The notes: generated from the letters alone by a model not told the origin. DNA of 46,579 bases from Candidatus Solibacter usitatus (GCA_016213245.1 JACRBC010000097.1:1-46579), one strand, 5' to 3'; positions 1 to 8,437 are shown, numbered from the stretch's first letter. Made by a program: numbers and translations.

Positions 1-2
1 AG

Positions 3-71
3 CACCAGGCGATTCTCCTGCAGCGACTCGGCCTGAAGCTCCCCACCAGCATCGAAAACGCGGACTTGTAG
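3..71 (+). CDS. C-terminal fragment of an unidentified protein (possibly a transposase)
   Basis: An open frame enters from the left edge and stops at TAG 69-71, giving 22 residues that end LGLKLPTSIENADL. The Leu-rich helix followed by a K-L-P turn resembles the tails of some IS4/IS1634-type transposases, but so short a piece cannot prove it. About 50 bp downstream lies a short inverted repeat (CAACT 118-122, AGTTG 128-132) that could belong to an element end. The rest of 72-179 shows no gene and no recognisable site. The reading frame is seen; the transposase identity is a guess. Confidence 0.3.
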   Translation, partial: HQAILLQRLGLKLPTSIENADL

Positions 72-179
72 TGAAGACTTCGCTACCTCCGCGTTGCAGG
101 TAAAGGACTTTTCAGCGCAACTGCGGAAGTTGGGCTAGCGATCAACCGACCCGATGCCGGGAGTGTTGGGAGAGGATTT

Positions 180-1091
180 CTACCTCGCCCACCCCATCTT
201 CTTCAGCGTCCCGGCGGGCTCCTTGTCGTCGAAGAAGGGGAATGCCTCCACCTGGCGGCCGCGGTCGATGGCGACGGCGTAGGGCGGGTCAGTGAACTTG
301 AACCTCTCCCGCAGTGAGGCGGCGTCGGGGGAGAGGCCGGCGCGCAGTCCGGTGTCCCGGAGGAAGCCGGCGCCCCAGTGGGGGTTGACGGTGGGCACGG
401 CCACCAGTTTCACGTCTTTCCAGGCCATTTTCTGCAACGCCTGCGCACCGGCGAAACAGTGCATGCACTCCGGGTCGAAGAAGTAGACCAGGACGCGCCC
501 CTGTTTGAGCGACAACGGCGCGCCATCCACCGTGATGCTCGCCGGAGCCTCGATTCCGGTCTGCCTGGCGGCGGTGACTCCGTACAGCACGCCGGCGAAG
601 ACGGCCAGCGCGCCCAAGCCCATCAGCGCCTGCTTGTAGCTCTCTGACTTGTTGGCCCACAGGCCGGCCAGCAGGGCGGCCAGCAGCATCAATCCATCGC
701 CGATGAAGAAGCCTGGCCCGACGACCCGTTTGAGCCACGGGAAGCAACTGCAGTCCTCGCCGGTGAGCCGGGAATAGTTGACGCCCATGTAGACCATGAA
801 GGCCACCAGCAGCAGCCCGCATAGCCAGGCGCCCCATCTGCGCCAGCGGGGGACCAGGATCAGCAGGCCGGCCCAGGCCTCGGTGACGCCGGTGACCAGT
901 GCTACCGCCATGGCGATTTGGGCGGGGAACAGCATCTGGATCATGCGCTGCTCGGTGGCCAGCGGATCGATCAGCTTCCATAGACCGGAGACGAGAAAGA
1001 GCAGCGCCAGCGCTCCGGCGCATGCCCAGCCGGCCCACCCCTTCCAGACCTGCACCGGCAACGGTGCGGCGGAGTCGCCCCCCTGTGCCAT
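180..1091 (-). CDS. MauE/DoxX-type membrane protein fused to a thioredoxin-like domain
   Basis: About 303 residues. The N-terminal two thirds hold four to five hydrophobic segments in the arrangement of the MauE/DoxX family, with a vicinal C-S-C motif near residues 114-116 in an extracytoplasmic loop. After the last membrane segment comes a thioredoxin-like domain with an FDPECMHC motif (Cys 209 and 212), placing a CxxC redox centre outside the membrane. The pattern suggests a quinone- or VKOR-like disulfide relay, or electron delivery to periplasmic thioredoxin-fold proteins; this is inference. I chose the ATG at 1091 because GGAAGA lies just upstream. An ATG at 1103 is also possible and would overlap the start codon of the divergent amidohydrolase. 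No methylamine dehydrogenase genes are nearby, so MauE should be read as a fold label, not a pathway. Confidence 0.8.
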   Translation of the reverse strand: MAQGGDSAAPLPVQVWKGWAGWACAGALALLFLVSGLWKLIDPLATEQRMIQMLFPAQIAMAVALVTGVTEAWAGLLILVPRWRRWGAWLCGLLLVAFMVYMGVNYSRLTGEDCSCFPWLKRVVGPGFFIGDGLMLLAALLAGLWANKSESYKQALMGLGALAVFAGVLYGVTAARQTGIEAPASITVDGAPLSLKQGRVLVYFFDPECMHCFAGAQALQKMAWKDVKLVAVPTVNPHWGAGFLRDTGLRAGLSPDAASLRERFKFTDPPYAVAIDRGRQVEAFPFFDDKEPAGTLKKMGWAR

Positions 1092-1101
1092 ACTGTCTTC
1101 C

Positions 1102-2744
1102 ATGCAGCCTATTGTAGCCCTGGTAGGGCTCATCCTGGCTATAACTTCTTTCAACCCGGCTCTTGCCCAGACGGCTGATCTGATCGTTGAAAACGCGACT
1201 ATTTACACCGTCAACGGCGCCCGGCCGAAGGCGCGCGCCCTGGCCGTGAAGGACGGCCGGATCCTCGCCGTGGGCGGCGGCCTGTCGGAATACGCCGGTC
1301 CAGCTACCCGCCGCATGGACCTGCGCGGGGCGGCGGTGATCCCGGGCCTGATCGACTCCCACGGCCATATGCGCGGCCTGGGGGCGCTGCTGGAGTCGCG
1401 CGACCTGCGCCGGGCGGCCACGATCGCCGAGATTGCCGGCTACGTCCGCCAGCAAGCGGCATCGCGGCCGGCGGGTGAGTGGATCACCGCCCGCAACTGG
1501 GACCAGGCCAACTGGGGCGATCGCTTCCCCTCTGCGGCCGACCTGGACGCCGCCACCACGGCGCACCCGGTCTACCTGACGCGGGTGGACGGCCACGCCG
1601 GCTGGGTGAATACGCGCGCGCTGGAGCTTACCGGCATCGGGGACGGCACACCGGACCCGCCCGGCGGCCGCATCCTGCGCGACCCGGCCGGCCACGCCAC
1701 CGGCATTCTGATCGACCGCGCGCAGTCGCTGGTGGGGTCGAAGATCCCGCCGCCGTCCGATGCGCAGATCAAGCGGCAGCTCGAGCTCGCGGCCCGCGAG
1801 TGCGCCCGGCTGGGACTCACCGGCGTGCACGACGCCGGCGTCTCGGCGCGGGAATTGCGCGCCTACCGCGAACTGATCGCAGAAGGCAGGCTGCCGGTGC
1901 GCGTGTGGGCCATGATCGGCGGCGACGGCCCGTTGTGGCGCGAGTACCTGGCCAAGGGGCCGGAGACGGGCGGCTATCTCACCGTACGCGCCATCAAGCT
2001 GATGGCTGACGGCGCGCTGGGTTCGCGCGGCGCGGCCATGTGGCAGCCCTACAGCGACGACAAGACCAACAGCGGACTGCTGATCACCTCCCGGGAGACC
2101 ATCGAGCGGGTGGCGCGCGAGGCCGCCGCCAGGGGTTTCCAGGTGTGCACGCACGCCATCGGCGACCGCGCCAATCGCACGGTGCTCGACGCCTATGCGG
2201 CCGCGCTGGGCGGCAAGAACGACAAGCGGTTCCGCGTCGAACACGCCCAGGTCCTCTCTCTACCCGATTTCAAGATGTTCGCCGCCAACTCCGTCATCGC
2301 CGCAATTCAGCCGGCTCATGCCACCTCCGACATGCGCTGGGCCGAGCGGCGGCTGGGACCGGACCGCATCGCCGGCGCCTATGCCTGGCGCCGTTTCCTG
2401 GCGCTCGGCGTGCCGGTGGCGAACGGTTCGGACTTCCCCGTGGAAGAGCCCAACCCGATGCTCGGGCTCTACGCCGCCTCACGCGCCAGGACGCCGCAGG
2501 CCAGCCCCCCGGCGGCTGGACGCCGGACCAGCGCATGAGCCGCGAAGAGGCCCTCTCTTCGTGGACGCTGGCGGGCGCCTACGCCGCCTTCGAAGAGAAG
2601 CTGAAAGGTTCGCTGGAGCCGGGTAAACTGGCGGATTTCCTGGTGCTGGACCGCGATATCATGACGGTGGCCCCGGCCGATATCCTGTCCGCGCGCGTCA
2701 AGATGACCTTTCTCGGCGGCAAACTCGTGCACGAGCTCAAATGA
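1102..2744 (+). CDS. Amidohydrolase family 3 (YtcJ-like) metal-dependent hydrolase, frameshifted
   Basis: A signal peptide (about residues 1-23, ending ALAQ) precedes a YtcJ-type amidohydrolase fold. Visible metal-site and core motifs are IDSHGHM (D85, H87, H89), MADGALGSRGA, THAIGDRAN, RVEHAQ and NGSDFPVEEPNPM. The frame breaks near 2479: the first frame runs on to a stop at 2536-2538, while the correct continuation (LTRQDAAGQPPGGWTPDQRM, then a normal family C-terminus ending at TGA 2742-2744) is in the next frame. One missing base after codon 459 explains it; repaired, the protein would be about 547 residues. No other damage is visible, so a sequencing error or a very recent mutation is likelier than an old pseudogene. 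The enzyme probably hydrolyses an amide- or ester-type substrate outside the cytoplasm; the substrate is unknown. The next gene starts inside its stop codon. Confidence 0.8.
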
Positions 2745-3268
2745 CCGGCCTTGTCCTCGCCCTGCTGCTCCTCACCGCCGCCGCGGAACCGGACTTGCGG
2801 CCGGCGACGGTATTTGACGACGAGGTCGCTGTCGCCCCCTCCCGCTTCCGCACCCTGGACATCGACCTGCCGGTGGAGCCCGGCCGCATCATCTGCACCT
2901 ACGAAGTGCTGGAGGGCGGTTCCGGCGTGCGGCTGGTGTTGTTGAAGCGCGAGGACGCCGCCCGCTGGCTGCGCGGCGAGGCGCACACCATCGAGGCGTC
3001 GACGCCGTTTGCCCGCTCCGGCGCCATCTCCCACCGGCCTGCGGAACCGGACCACTACCAGCTTGTGCTCGACAACCGGCTGGAGGGCCGCGGACCGGCG
3101 CGCGTCCACCTGATCGTGCGCATCGCCTACAACGACGACACCACGGGCCCGGTGCGCCCGGCCGACCCGCGGAAGGGGCAGATCCTGGTCTGGTCGTCGC
3201 TGGGGCTGTTCACCGTCGCCGCCGTGTATGCCGGGGCGCGCCTCAAGCACGCGATCGACCGGGACTGA
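2741..3268 (+). CDS. Secreted or membrane-anchored hypothetical protein
   Basis: 175 residues. The N-terminus is a short hydrophobic signal (residues 1-15) and the C-terminus has one membrane segment (about 149-166) followed by a basic tail, so the middle is predicted to face the periplasm, anchored at its C-terminus. The middle is a beta-rich domain of about 120 residues, loosely reminiscent of GOLD/emp24-type sandwiches; that resemblance is weak. The ATG overlaps the amidohydrolase stop (ATGA, 2741-2744), indicating translational coupling. The 3' end overlaps the convergent toxin gene by 26 bp. No function is assigned. Confidence 0.7.
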   Translation: MTGLVLALLLLTAAAEPDLRPATVFDDEVAVAPSRFRTLDIDLPVEPGRIICTYEVLEGGSGVRLVLLKREDAARWLRGEAHTIEASTPFARSGAISHRPAEPDHYQLVLDNRLEGRGPARVHLIVRIAYNDDTTGPVRPADPRKGQILVWSSLGLFTVAAVYAGARLKHAIDRD

Positions 3269-3707
3269 GGCGGCGGCTCCGCCCGCCGCTCCTGGCTGCC
3301 AGCAGCGCGCAGGCGGCTTCCGCTGTCATCACCGCCACCGGGCCTCCCGGAAAGCCTCGCGGATCCCGCGTCACAATCGCATCACAACGCGCCGCTGCCG
3401 CCGCAGAGGCGGTGACAGCGTCCTCGAAATCCGGCCCGGGGTTGTCCATCGCCGAACGGATCACGTTGCCGTCCACGGGCGCCACCTCGAAGAGACCGAG
3501 CATCGCGCCCAGCACGCGTCTCGCCGATTCTTCACCGGCGTGCTTTCGCAACAGAGAGTGAATGGTCGTGACCGCGTGTGCGGCAAGCATCCCTGCGGCG
3601 GCGCCCCGTTCGACGGCGGCCCAGACTTGCGCGCTCCAACGCAAGTGAGGTTCTCTCTCCAGAAGTACGTCGAAGACGATATTGGTGTCGAACAGGAATC
3701 GCCTCAA
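3243..3707 (-). CDS. PIN-domain toxin (VapC-like, PIN_3 type)
   Basis: 154 residues. The N-terminus FLFDTNIVFDVLLERE carries the first PIN acidic residue (D7). The segment AHAVTTIHSLLRK is typical of the PIN_3 subgroup, and FEDAV (D93, E95, D96) and TRDPRGF (D115) supply the remaining metal-binding acids. Such proteins are Mg-dependent endoribonucleases that cleave RNA when free of their antitoxin. The start is TTG at 3707-3705, overlapping the antitoxin TGA (TTGA), with GGAAG upstream on the minus strand. The last 40 residues are Ala/Arg-rich and probably lie outside the core. The antitoxin-first order matches most VapBC-type modules. Confidence 0.82.
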   Translation of the reverse strand: MRRFLFDTNIVFDVLLEREPHLRWSAQVWAAVERGAAAGMLAAHAVTTIHSLLRKHAGEESARRVLGAMLGLFEVAPVDGNVIRSAMDNPGPDFEDAVTASAAAAARCDAIVTRDPRGFPGGPVAVMTAEAACALLAARSGGRSRRLSPGRSRA

Positions 3708-3937
3708 CGGTACTTCCGTTCCGGGTGTCTCTTGTGCTCTTGCGGCTCTGCCTTGGTCCCCTTCAAGACGCCCATCGCCATTCTTAACACGGGCGGGAGA
3801 TCCTTCGCCTCAGCCGGTTGCGAGACCACACGCAGATACTCCTCAACCAACCGCGAGACGGAGGCGCCCCGCCGCTTCGCGTAGCGCTTGGCACGCAGGA
3901 TCACGGTCTGGTCGATACTGAGCGTGAGCTTCGACAT
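3704..3937 (-). CDS. Antitoxin of the PIN toxin (DUF6364-like, ribbon-helix-helix type)
   Basis: 77 residues beginning MSKLTLSIDQTVILRAKRYA, the signature of the DUF6364-type antitoxins paired with PIN_3 toxins: a short beta strand, then two helices (ribbon-helix-helix DNA binding), with SRLVEEYL at the end of the second helix. The C-terminal 30 residues, Lys/Pro/Glu-rich, would be the toxin-neutralising tail. Autorepression together with the toxin is expected from the family. Two TACGTA palindromes directly upstream are candidate operators. There is no obvious Shine-Dalgarno sequence before ATG 3937-3935. Confidence 0.8.
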   Translation of the reverse strand: MSKLTLSIDQTVILRAKRYAKRRGASVSRLVEEYLRVVSQPAEAKDLPPVLRMAMGVLKGTKAEPQEHKRHPERKYR

Positions 3938-3969
3938 CGTACGTATTGTACATCAGATCTTATACGTAT
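3938..3969 (-). promoter_or_regulatory. Promoter/operator candidate of the toxin-antitoxin operon
   Basis: The 32 bp before the antitoxin ATG contain two TACGTA palindromes (3940-3945 and 3963-3968) with centres 23 bp apart, about two helical turns, as expected for a ribbon-helix-helix repressor binding two sites on one face. On the minus strand TATAAG (one mismatch to TATAAT) and, closer to the gene, TGATGTACAAT (an extended -10 look-alike) lie between or within them. If the second were used, the transcript would be nearly leaderless. No good -35 is visible. The palindromes are seen; their function is inferred. Confidence 0.4.
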
Positions 3970-3974
3970 GGAAG

Positions 3975-5480
3975 CTAGCGGCGCTCGGCCGTCCCCTTCG
4001 GCCGTTTCCGGATCTCCTCGGGGAACTCCGAGGCGGGCGAGCGGTCCGGGCTGCGCAGATTCTGCTGCCCGCCCCGGTCGCGCTGGAGCGGGATGTTCAT
4101 GCCGCCGGTCTCTTCCAGGATGTCGAAGAGGCGCTGGCGCATCTGTTTCACGATGCCGGCATGTTGCTCGCTGAAGATGAGGTTGCGGCTTTCGAGCGGG
4201 TCCTCCCGCAGGTCGTACAGCTCGTCGAGGTCCCACAGCCCCTGGCAGCGGATGAACTTGTAGCGGTCGCCGCGCAGGGCGTGGATGGTCGGCGTCTGCG
4301 GGAAGCTGCGCTCCCAGTAGTATTCGTAGAGCAGCTCCTTGCGCCACTCGGCCTGTTTGCCCTGCGCCAGGGGAAGCCAGCTCCGGCCGTCCAGCCCGCT
4401 GGGCGCCGTCGCGCCGGCGGCGTCGAGCACCGTGGGCATAATGTCGAGGTTGGCCACCACCTGGTTCACCGTGCGTCCGCCGCCGAAGAGCTCCGGGCAG
4501 CGCGCCAGCAAAGGAACGCGCATCGATTCCTCATAGGCCGTGCGCTTGTCGATGAGGCCGTGCTCGCCGAAGGCGAAGCCGTTGTCGCCCATGTAGACGA
4601 CCAGCGTGGAGTCGAGTTCGCCGCGCCTGTTCAGTTCGCCGAGCACGCGCCCGACGCTGTCGTCGACGCCCATCAGCGTCTCGGCGTACTTCTTGTAGTA
4701 GCCGGCGATGTCCAGCTCGGAGTGATACGGGTACTCGACGCCGTGCCAGGAGTTCCTCTGGTTCCGCACCCACATGGGGCGGTGCTGCGCCATCTCGCCG
4801 GTGGCCGCCATGGTGGGCGGATAGACGAAGCGGGCGTCCTTGTAGCGGCCCTTGTGCCGCGCGGCCGGCTCGAATTCGGCGTGCACGGCTTTGTGCGACA
4901 GGTACATGAAGTACGGCTGCTCCTTCGGCAGCATGCGCAGCCAGTCCAGCGCGTAATCGGTCAGCTCGTCGGTGATGTAACCCTTCTGCGGCACCTTTCT
5001 GCCGTTCACGTTGAGCCCGTTCGGATTCGGCAGGTAGGCGCCCTGCCCGCGGAAGCTCACCCAATGATCGAAGCCCGGCTTGGGGTCGTCGCTTTCAGCG
5101 CCCATGTGCCACTTGCCGAAGAAGCCGGTCTTGTACCCGGCCTTCTGGAGGTGGGACGGGAAGAAGACGGTTCCCTGCGGGATGGGCGTGCTGTTGTCCA
5201 CGATGCGGTGCCTGTGGGCGTAGACGCCGGTGAGGATGGACGCCCGGCTGGGGCTGCACAGCGCGGTGGTCACGAAGGCGTTCTTGAAGTGCGCGCCTTC
5301 GCCCGCCAGCCGGTCCAGTTGCGGCGTCTCCAGCCAGGGCTGCGCCTTCAGAAAGCCGAGCGCGTCGTAGCGGTGATCGTCGCTCAGGATGAAGATGACG
5401 TTTCTGCGCTTCTTCGTTTGCGCTCCGGCCAGCGCCGCGGCTCCAGTTAATGACGCCAGAGCTTCTCTCCGGTTGATCAT
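3975..5480 (-). CDS. Type I sulfatase (arylsulfatase/choline-sulfatase family), exported
   Basis: 501 residues, close to the usual size for S1-family sulfatases. After an N-terminal signal (residues 1-20, INRREALASLTGAAALAGA, Tat-like but lacking a perfect twin-Arg motif) comes NVIFILSDDHRYDALG with metal-binding D34 and D35. LCSPSRASILTG follows, whose C75 in C-S-P-S-R is the residue converted to formylglycine. GKWHMG and MGDNGFAFGEHGLIDKRTAYEESMRVP supply the remaining active-site residues. It should hydrolyse sulfate esters, probably on a carbohydrate, in the periplasm. It is the last gene of a minus-strand run, 11 bp behind an enolase-superfamily dehydratase and in the same run as a second sulfatase, which fits a catabolic unit for a sulfated sugar. 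I chose ATG 5480 because the longer frame upstream lies inside the preceding gene. Confidence 0.9.
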   Translation of the reverse strand: MINRREALASLTGAAALAGAQTKKRRNVIFILSDDHRYDALGFLKAQPWLETPQLDRLAGEGAHFKNAFVTTALCSPSRASILTGVYAHRHRIVDNSTPIPQGTVFFPSHLQKAGYKTGFFGKWHMGAESDDPKPGFDHWVSFRGQGAYLPNPNGLNVNGRKVPQKGYITDELTDYALDWLRMLPKEQPYFMYLSHKAVHAEFEPAARHKGRYKDARFVYPPTMAATGEMAQHRPMWVRNQRNSWHGVEYPYHSELDIAGYYKKYAETLMGVDDSVGRVLGELNRRGELDSTLVVYMGDNGFAFGEHGLIDKRTAYEESMRVPLLARCPELFGGGRTVNQVVANLDIMPTVLDAAGATAPSGLDGRSWLPLAQGKQAEWRKELLYEYYWERSFPQTPTIHALRGDRYKFIRCQGLWDLDELYDLREDPLESRNLIFSEQHAGIVKQMRQRLFDILEETGGMNIPLQRDRGGQQNLRSPDRSPASEFPEEIRKRPKGTAERR

Positions 5481-5491
5481 GTCGCCTCTTT

Positions 5492-6778
5492 CTACGGTTT
5501 CACCACGGCGCCGTCCATGGTCCTGTCCAGCGTATACGCTCCGCCGCCCGGGAATGCGCCCAAAGGATGCTTGGCGGCGAGTTTCTCGTCGATATCGATG
5601 CCCAGCCCAGGCTTGCCTGAACCATACAGGTAGCCCTTGCGGATCTCCGCGCACCCCGGCAACATTTCGCGCACCAGCGGAGGGAACCTGTTCTCTTCCT
5701 GGATGCCGAAGGCCGGGCTCGAGATGTCGACATGGTAGGCCGCGAGCTGATTCACCGGATCGTTCTCGCCGCCCTCCTGAAAGGCCGTGCGCACGCCGAA
5801 ATTCTCGCACAGCACGGCCAGCTTCCGCGCCGGCGTGATGCCGCCGATGGCCGACACACGGCAGCGCGCGAAGTCGATCAGGCGCTCCGAGATCAGCGGC
5901 GTGTATTCGAAAGGGTGCGAAAACACCTCGCCCACCGCCTGGGGCGTCGTGCAGTTCTGCCGGATCTGCCGGTACCAGGCCAGTTGCTCCGGCGGCAGGA
6001 CGTCCTCGATGAAGAACATCTGCAGCGGTTGCATGCGGCGGCAGAACTCCACCGCGTTCATGCCCGACAGGTGCGAATGCACGTCGTGCAGCAGCTTGGG
6101 CGCCGCGCCCACCTCGCTGCGCACGCGCTCCATCAGCCGCGGCACCTGGTCGACGTACTGCTCCTCGTCAAACGCTGGTCCATCGCTCCCGCCTTCCGGC
6201 CGGCTTCCCTGCCCCTTCGGGATGAAGCCGCCGCCGCCGTAGGCGCCGAACTGCACGCGGACGTGACGGAAGCCGGCGGCCAGCGACTTCCGCACGCTCT
6301 CCACCGCGGCTTCGGGCGTCGCGCCGCCGGCGTGGTCGTAACAGGGAACGGCATCGCGCACCTTGCCGCCGAGCAGTTCATACACCGGCATACCGGCGCG
6401 CTTGCCCTTGATGTCCCAGAGGGCCATGTCCATGGCGCTGAGCACGCTGTTGTTGATCGGGCCGTTGCGCCAGTAAGTGCGCAGGTGGGCGCTCTGCCAC
6501 AGGTCCTCGATGCGATCCACGTCCCTGCCGATCAGCCAGGGGATGAAGTGTTTTTCCAGCGCGGCGATGACGGCGTGCGGCTGGTAGTGGTTGCCGGCAG
6601 TTCCGAGGCCGTACAGCCCCGGTTCACTGGTAAGAACTTTCAGGAAGGCCCAGCGGTAGTTGCCGCCGCCGTTGGTGCCGATGACTCTGGCGTCCTTCAC
6701 CGTCAGCGGGGGCAATCCATTCAGCCTCCGCGCCAGGGTCGCCGCCGTCAGGCTGCCAAGGAGAGATCTACGTGTCAT
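5492..6778 (-). CDS. Enolase-superfamily sugar-acid dehydratase, mannonate dehydratase (ManD/RspA)-like
   Basis: 428 residues. The N-terminus TRRSLLGSLTAATLARRLNG looks Tat-like, unusual for this normally cytoplasmic family. The barrel carries LLHDVHSHL (D232, H234), MFFIEDVLPPEQ (E258) and AVGEVF (E284); the spacings of 26 and 26 match the three Mg ligands of ManD proteins. R305 and E361 also align with ManD active-site positions as I remember them. However, the position of the second ManD histidine appears to be Gln (Q334 in TAFQEGG), and the C-terminal tryptophan is not evident, so strict D-mannonate specificity is doubtful. It sits between two sulfatases (11 bp to the next, 60 bp from the previous), suggesting that it acts on the desulfated sugar acid. 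Start ATG 6778 was chosen for the signal-like N-terminus. Confidence 0.85.
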   Translation of the reverse strand: MTRRSLLGSLTAATLARRLNGLPPLTVKDARVIGTNGGGNYRWAFLKVLTSEPGLYGLGTAGNHYQPHAVIAALEKHFIPWLIGRDVDRIEDLWQSAHLRTYWRNGPINNSVLSAMDMALWDIKGKRAGMPVYELLGGKVRDAVPCYDHAGGATPEAAVESVRKSLAAGFRHVRVQFGAYGGGGFIPKGQGSRPEGGSDGPAFDEEQYVDQVPRLMERVRSEVGAAPKLLHDVHSHLSGMNAVEFCRRMQPLQMFFIEDVLPPEQLAWYRQIRQNCTTPQAVGEVFSHPFEYTPLISERLIDFARCRVSAIGGITPARKLAVLCENFGVRTAFQEGGENDPVNQLAAYHVDISSPAFGIQEENRFPPLVREMLPGCAEIRKGYLYGSGKPGLGIDIDEKLAAKHPLGAFPGGGAYTLDRTMDGAVVKP

Positions 6779-6838
6779 GCAGGCTACATTACCGAAAGCG
6801 GGGCTCACTTGCCAGCGGGCGGGCTCAATGGCCCATGG

Positions 6839-8428
6839 CTACTCCGGTTTGTGCCGCTCCCGCTCCAGGAACTGCCGCCGCTGCTCCTCCGAGTAGCTGC
6901 GATTGAACGATGCTCCATAGCCCGTCGTCTGCCGGTACACGTACCCCTGCCAGGGATCGCGGCCGTCGATGCGCGGGTCGCCGGTCTGCCGCAGGTACGT
7001 CTCCAGTTGGGAGCGCAGCGCGGCCATCGTGTCGCGGTGAGCCGCCGACTCCGCCAGGTTGTGCGTCTGGCCCGGGTCGGCGGCCACGTCGTACAGCTCC
7101 TCGGCCGGGCGCTTGCCGAAGCAGAGCTGGAACTCGCGGCTGTAGCGCCGCTGGTTCTCCGGCGCCAGCATGAAGTCCTTGGCCGGGCCGCCGTCCACAT
7201 CGCCGTGGAAGGTCTTGTTCGAAGAGACAAAGTCCGGCCCGCCGGTCGGCCAGCGGCCGGGCGCGAAGTTGCGGATGTAGAGATGGCCGGGCGTGCGGAT
7301 GGCGCGCGATGGATAGCCGGCGCCATCGGGGCGGCACATGGTGTGGCGCTCGATGCCGGTGAACACGCGGTCGCGGCGCGGATCGATGGTCCCCGACGCC
7401 GCTGCTTCCAGGACAGGAAGCAGGCTGCGGCCCGTCATGGCTTGCGGAGGACTGATGCCGGCGGCGTCCAGAAACGTGGGAGCAAAATCGACGTGGCTCA
7501 CCATGTCGTCCACCACGCGCCCGGCTTGGACACGAGCGCCCCAGCGCACGGCCAGCGGCATCCGGACGCCCCAGTCATAGAGCGTCGTCTTGGCGCGCGG
7601 AAAGGGCAGGCCGTTGTCGCTGGTGACGACAACCAGCGTGTTCTCCAGTTCGCCGCTGGCCTTCAACACATCCAACATGCGGCCAAGCTGCGTGTCGAAC
7701 CACTCAATCTCATTGGCGTAATCCAGCAGGTCGGAGCGCATCTCGGCCGAGTCCGGCAGGAACGGCGGCGCCGCGACATCCTCCAGCCGCTTCCCTGCCC
7801 TGAGGCCCAACCCGCGCCCATAGGCGCGATGCGGTTCGGTGGAACCAAACCAGAAACAAAACGGCGCGCCGCCGGGCCGCTGTTTCAGAAAATCCTGAAA
7901 GTTGGCGGCGTAGTCGCGCTTGTCGATTCCCTCCGGCACCCCGCCGCCGTGCGTTCTCCCGTTGTATTCGCGCCCGGTGGGATTGCGCGCCAGCCCGCCC
8001 GCTTTCCAATCGCCCGGCCCCCAGCCCTTGCCGCTGTAGCCGGCATGGAAGCCGCTGTCTTCGAGCAGGTGCGTGAAGAGCGGGTACTTGGCTGGAATCG
8101 TCCCATAGAGCACGCCCGCCTCCTCTACCTGCCACATGTGCCGCCCGGTGAGCACCGCGCTACGCGACGGCGTGCACGACGGGGAGGCGCAGAAGGAGTT
8201 GCGGAAGAGGACGCCTTCGCCGGCGACGCGGTCAAAGACAGGCGTACGGGCCAGGCGGTCGCCGTATGCGCCGGCGTGGGCCCAGGACATATCGTCGGCG
8301 ATGGCGAAGAGGATGTTGGGCCGAGTTGGCGGACGCCTGCCGCAACCCGCGGCCCCCAGTACCAGCGGCCCAAGAGACGATTGCAGCGCCTGGCGCCGTG
8401 TGAGAGCAGCACTCATGATGAGCGCCAT
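6839..8428 (-). CDS. Second type I sulfatase, Tat/lipoprotein-type signal
   Basis: 529 residues from ATG 8428 (ATG 8416 is equally possible). The N-terminus has TRRQALQSS followed by a hydrophobic stretch and LGAAGC, a likely lipobox with C29, so the protein is probably anchored to a membrane after Tat export. Sulfatase motifs: NILFAIADDMSWAHAGAYG (metal D45, D46); SCTPSRSAVLTG with C85 as the formylglycine cysteine; VVVTSDNGLPFPRAKTTLYDWGVRMPL. The C-terminal region carries LYDVAADPGQTHNLA, the usual distal motif of heparan- and N-sulfoglucosamine-type sulfatases. It lies 9 bp behind hemL and 60 bp ahead of the dehydratase, and probably removes a different sulfate from the same glycan as its neighbour. 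The two sulfatases are only distantly similar, so they are not a recent duplication. Confidence 0.9.
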   Translation of the reverse strand: MALIMSAALTRRQALQSSLGPLVLGAAGCGRRPPTRPNILFAIADDMSWAHAGAYGDRLARTPVFDRVAGEGVLFRNSFCASPSCTPSRSAVLTGRHMWQVEEAGVLYGTIPAKYPLFTHLLEDSGFHAGYSGKGWGPGDWKAGGLARNPTGREYNGRTHGGGVPEGIDKRDYAANFQDFLKQRPGGAPFCFWFGSTEPHRAYGRGLGLRAGKRLEDVAAPPFLPDSAEMRSDLLDYANEIEWFDTQLGRMLDVLKASGELENTLVVVTSDNGLPFPRAKTTLYDWGVRMPLAVRWGARVQAGRVVDDMVSHVDFAPTFLDAAGISPPQAMTGRSLLPVLEAAASGTIDPRRDRVFTGIERHTMCRPDGAGYPSRAIRTPGHLYIRNFAPGRWPTGGPDFVSSNKTFHGDVDGGPAKDFMLAPENQRRYSREFQLCFGKRPAEELYDVAADPGQTHNLAESAAHRDTMAALRSQLETYLRQTGDPRIDGRDPWQGYVYRQTTGYGASFNRSYSEEQRRQFLERERHKPE

Positions 8429-8437
8429 TATGGCAGA

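Noticed and set aside
289-2244. A 651-codon minus-strand frame
   Set aside because: Antisense to the amidohydrolase and out of frame with the MauE-like gene; low-complexity composition.
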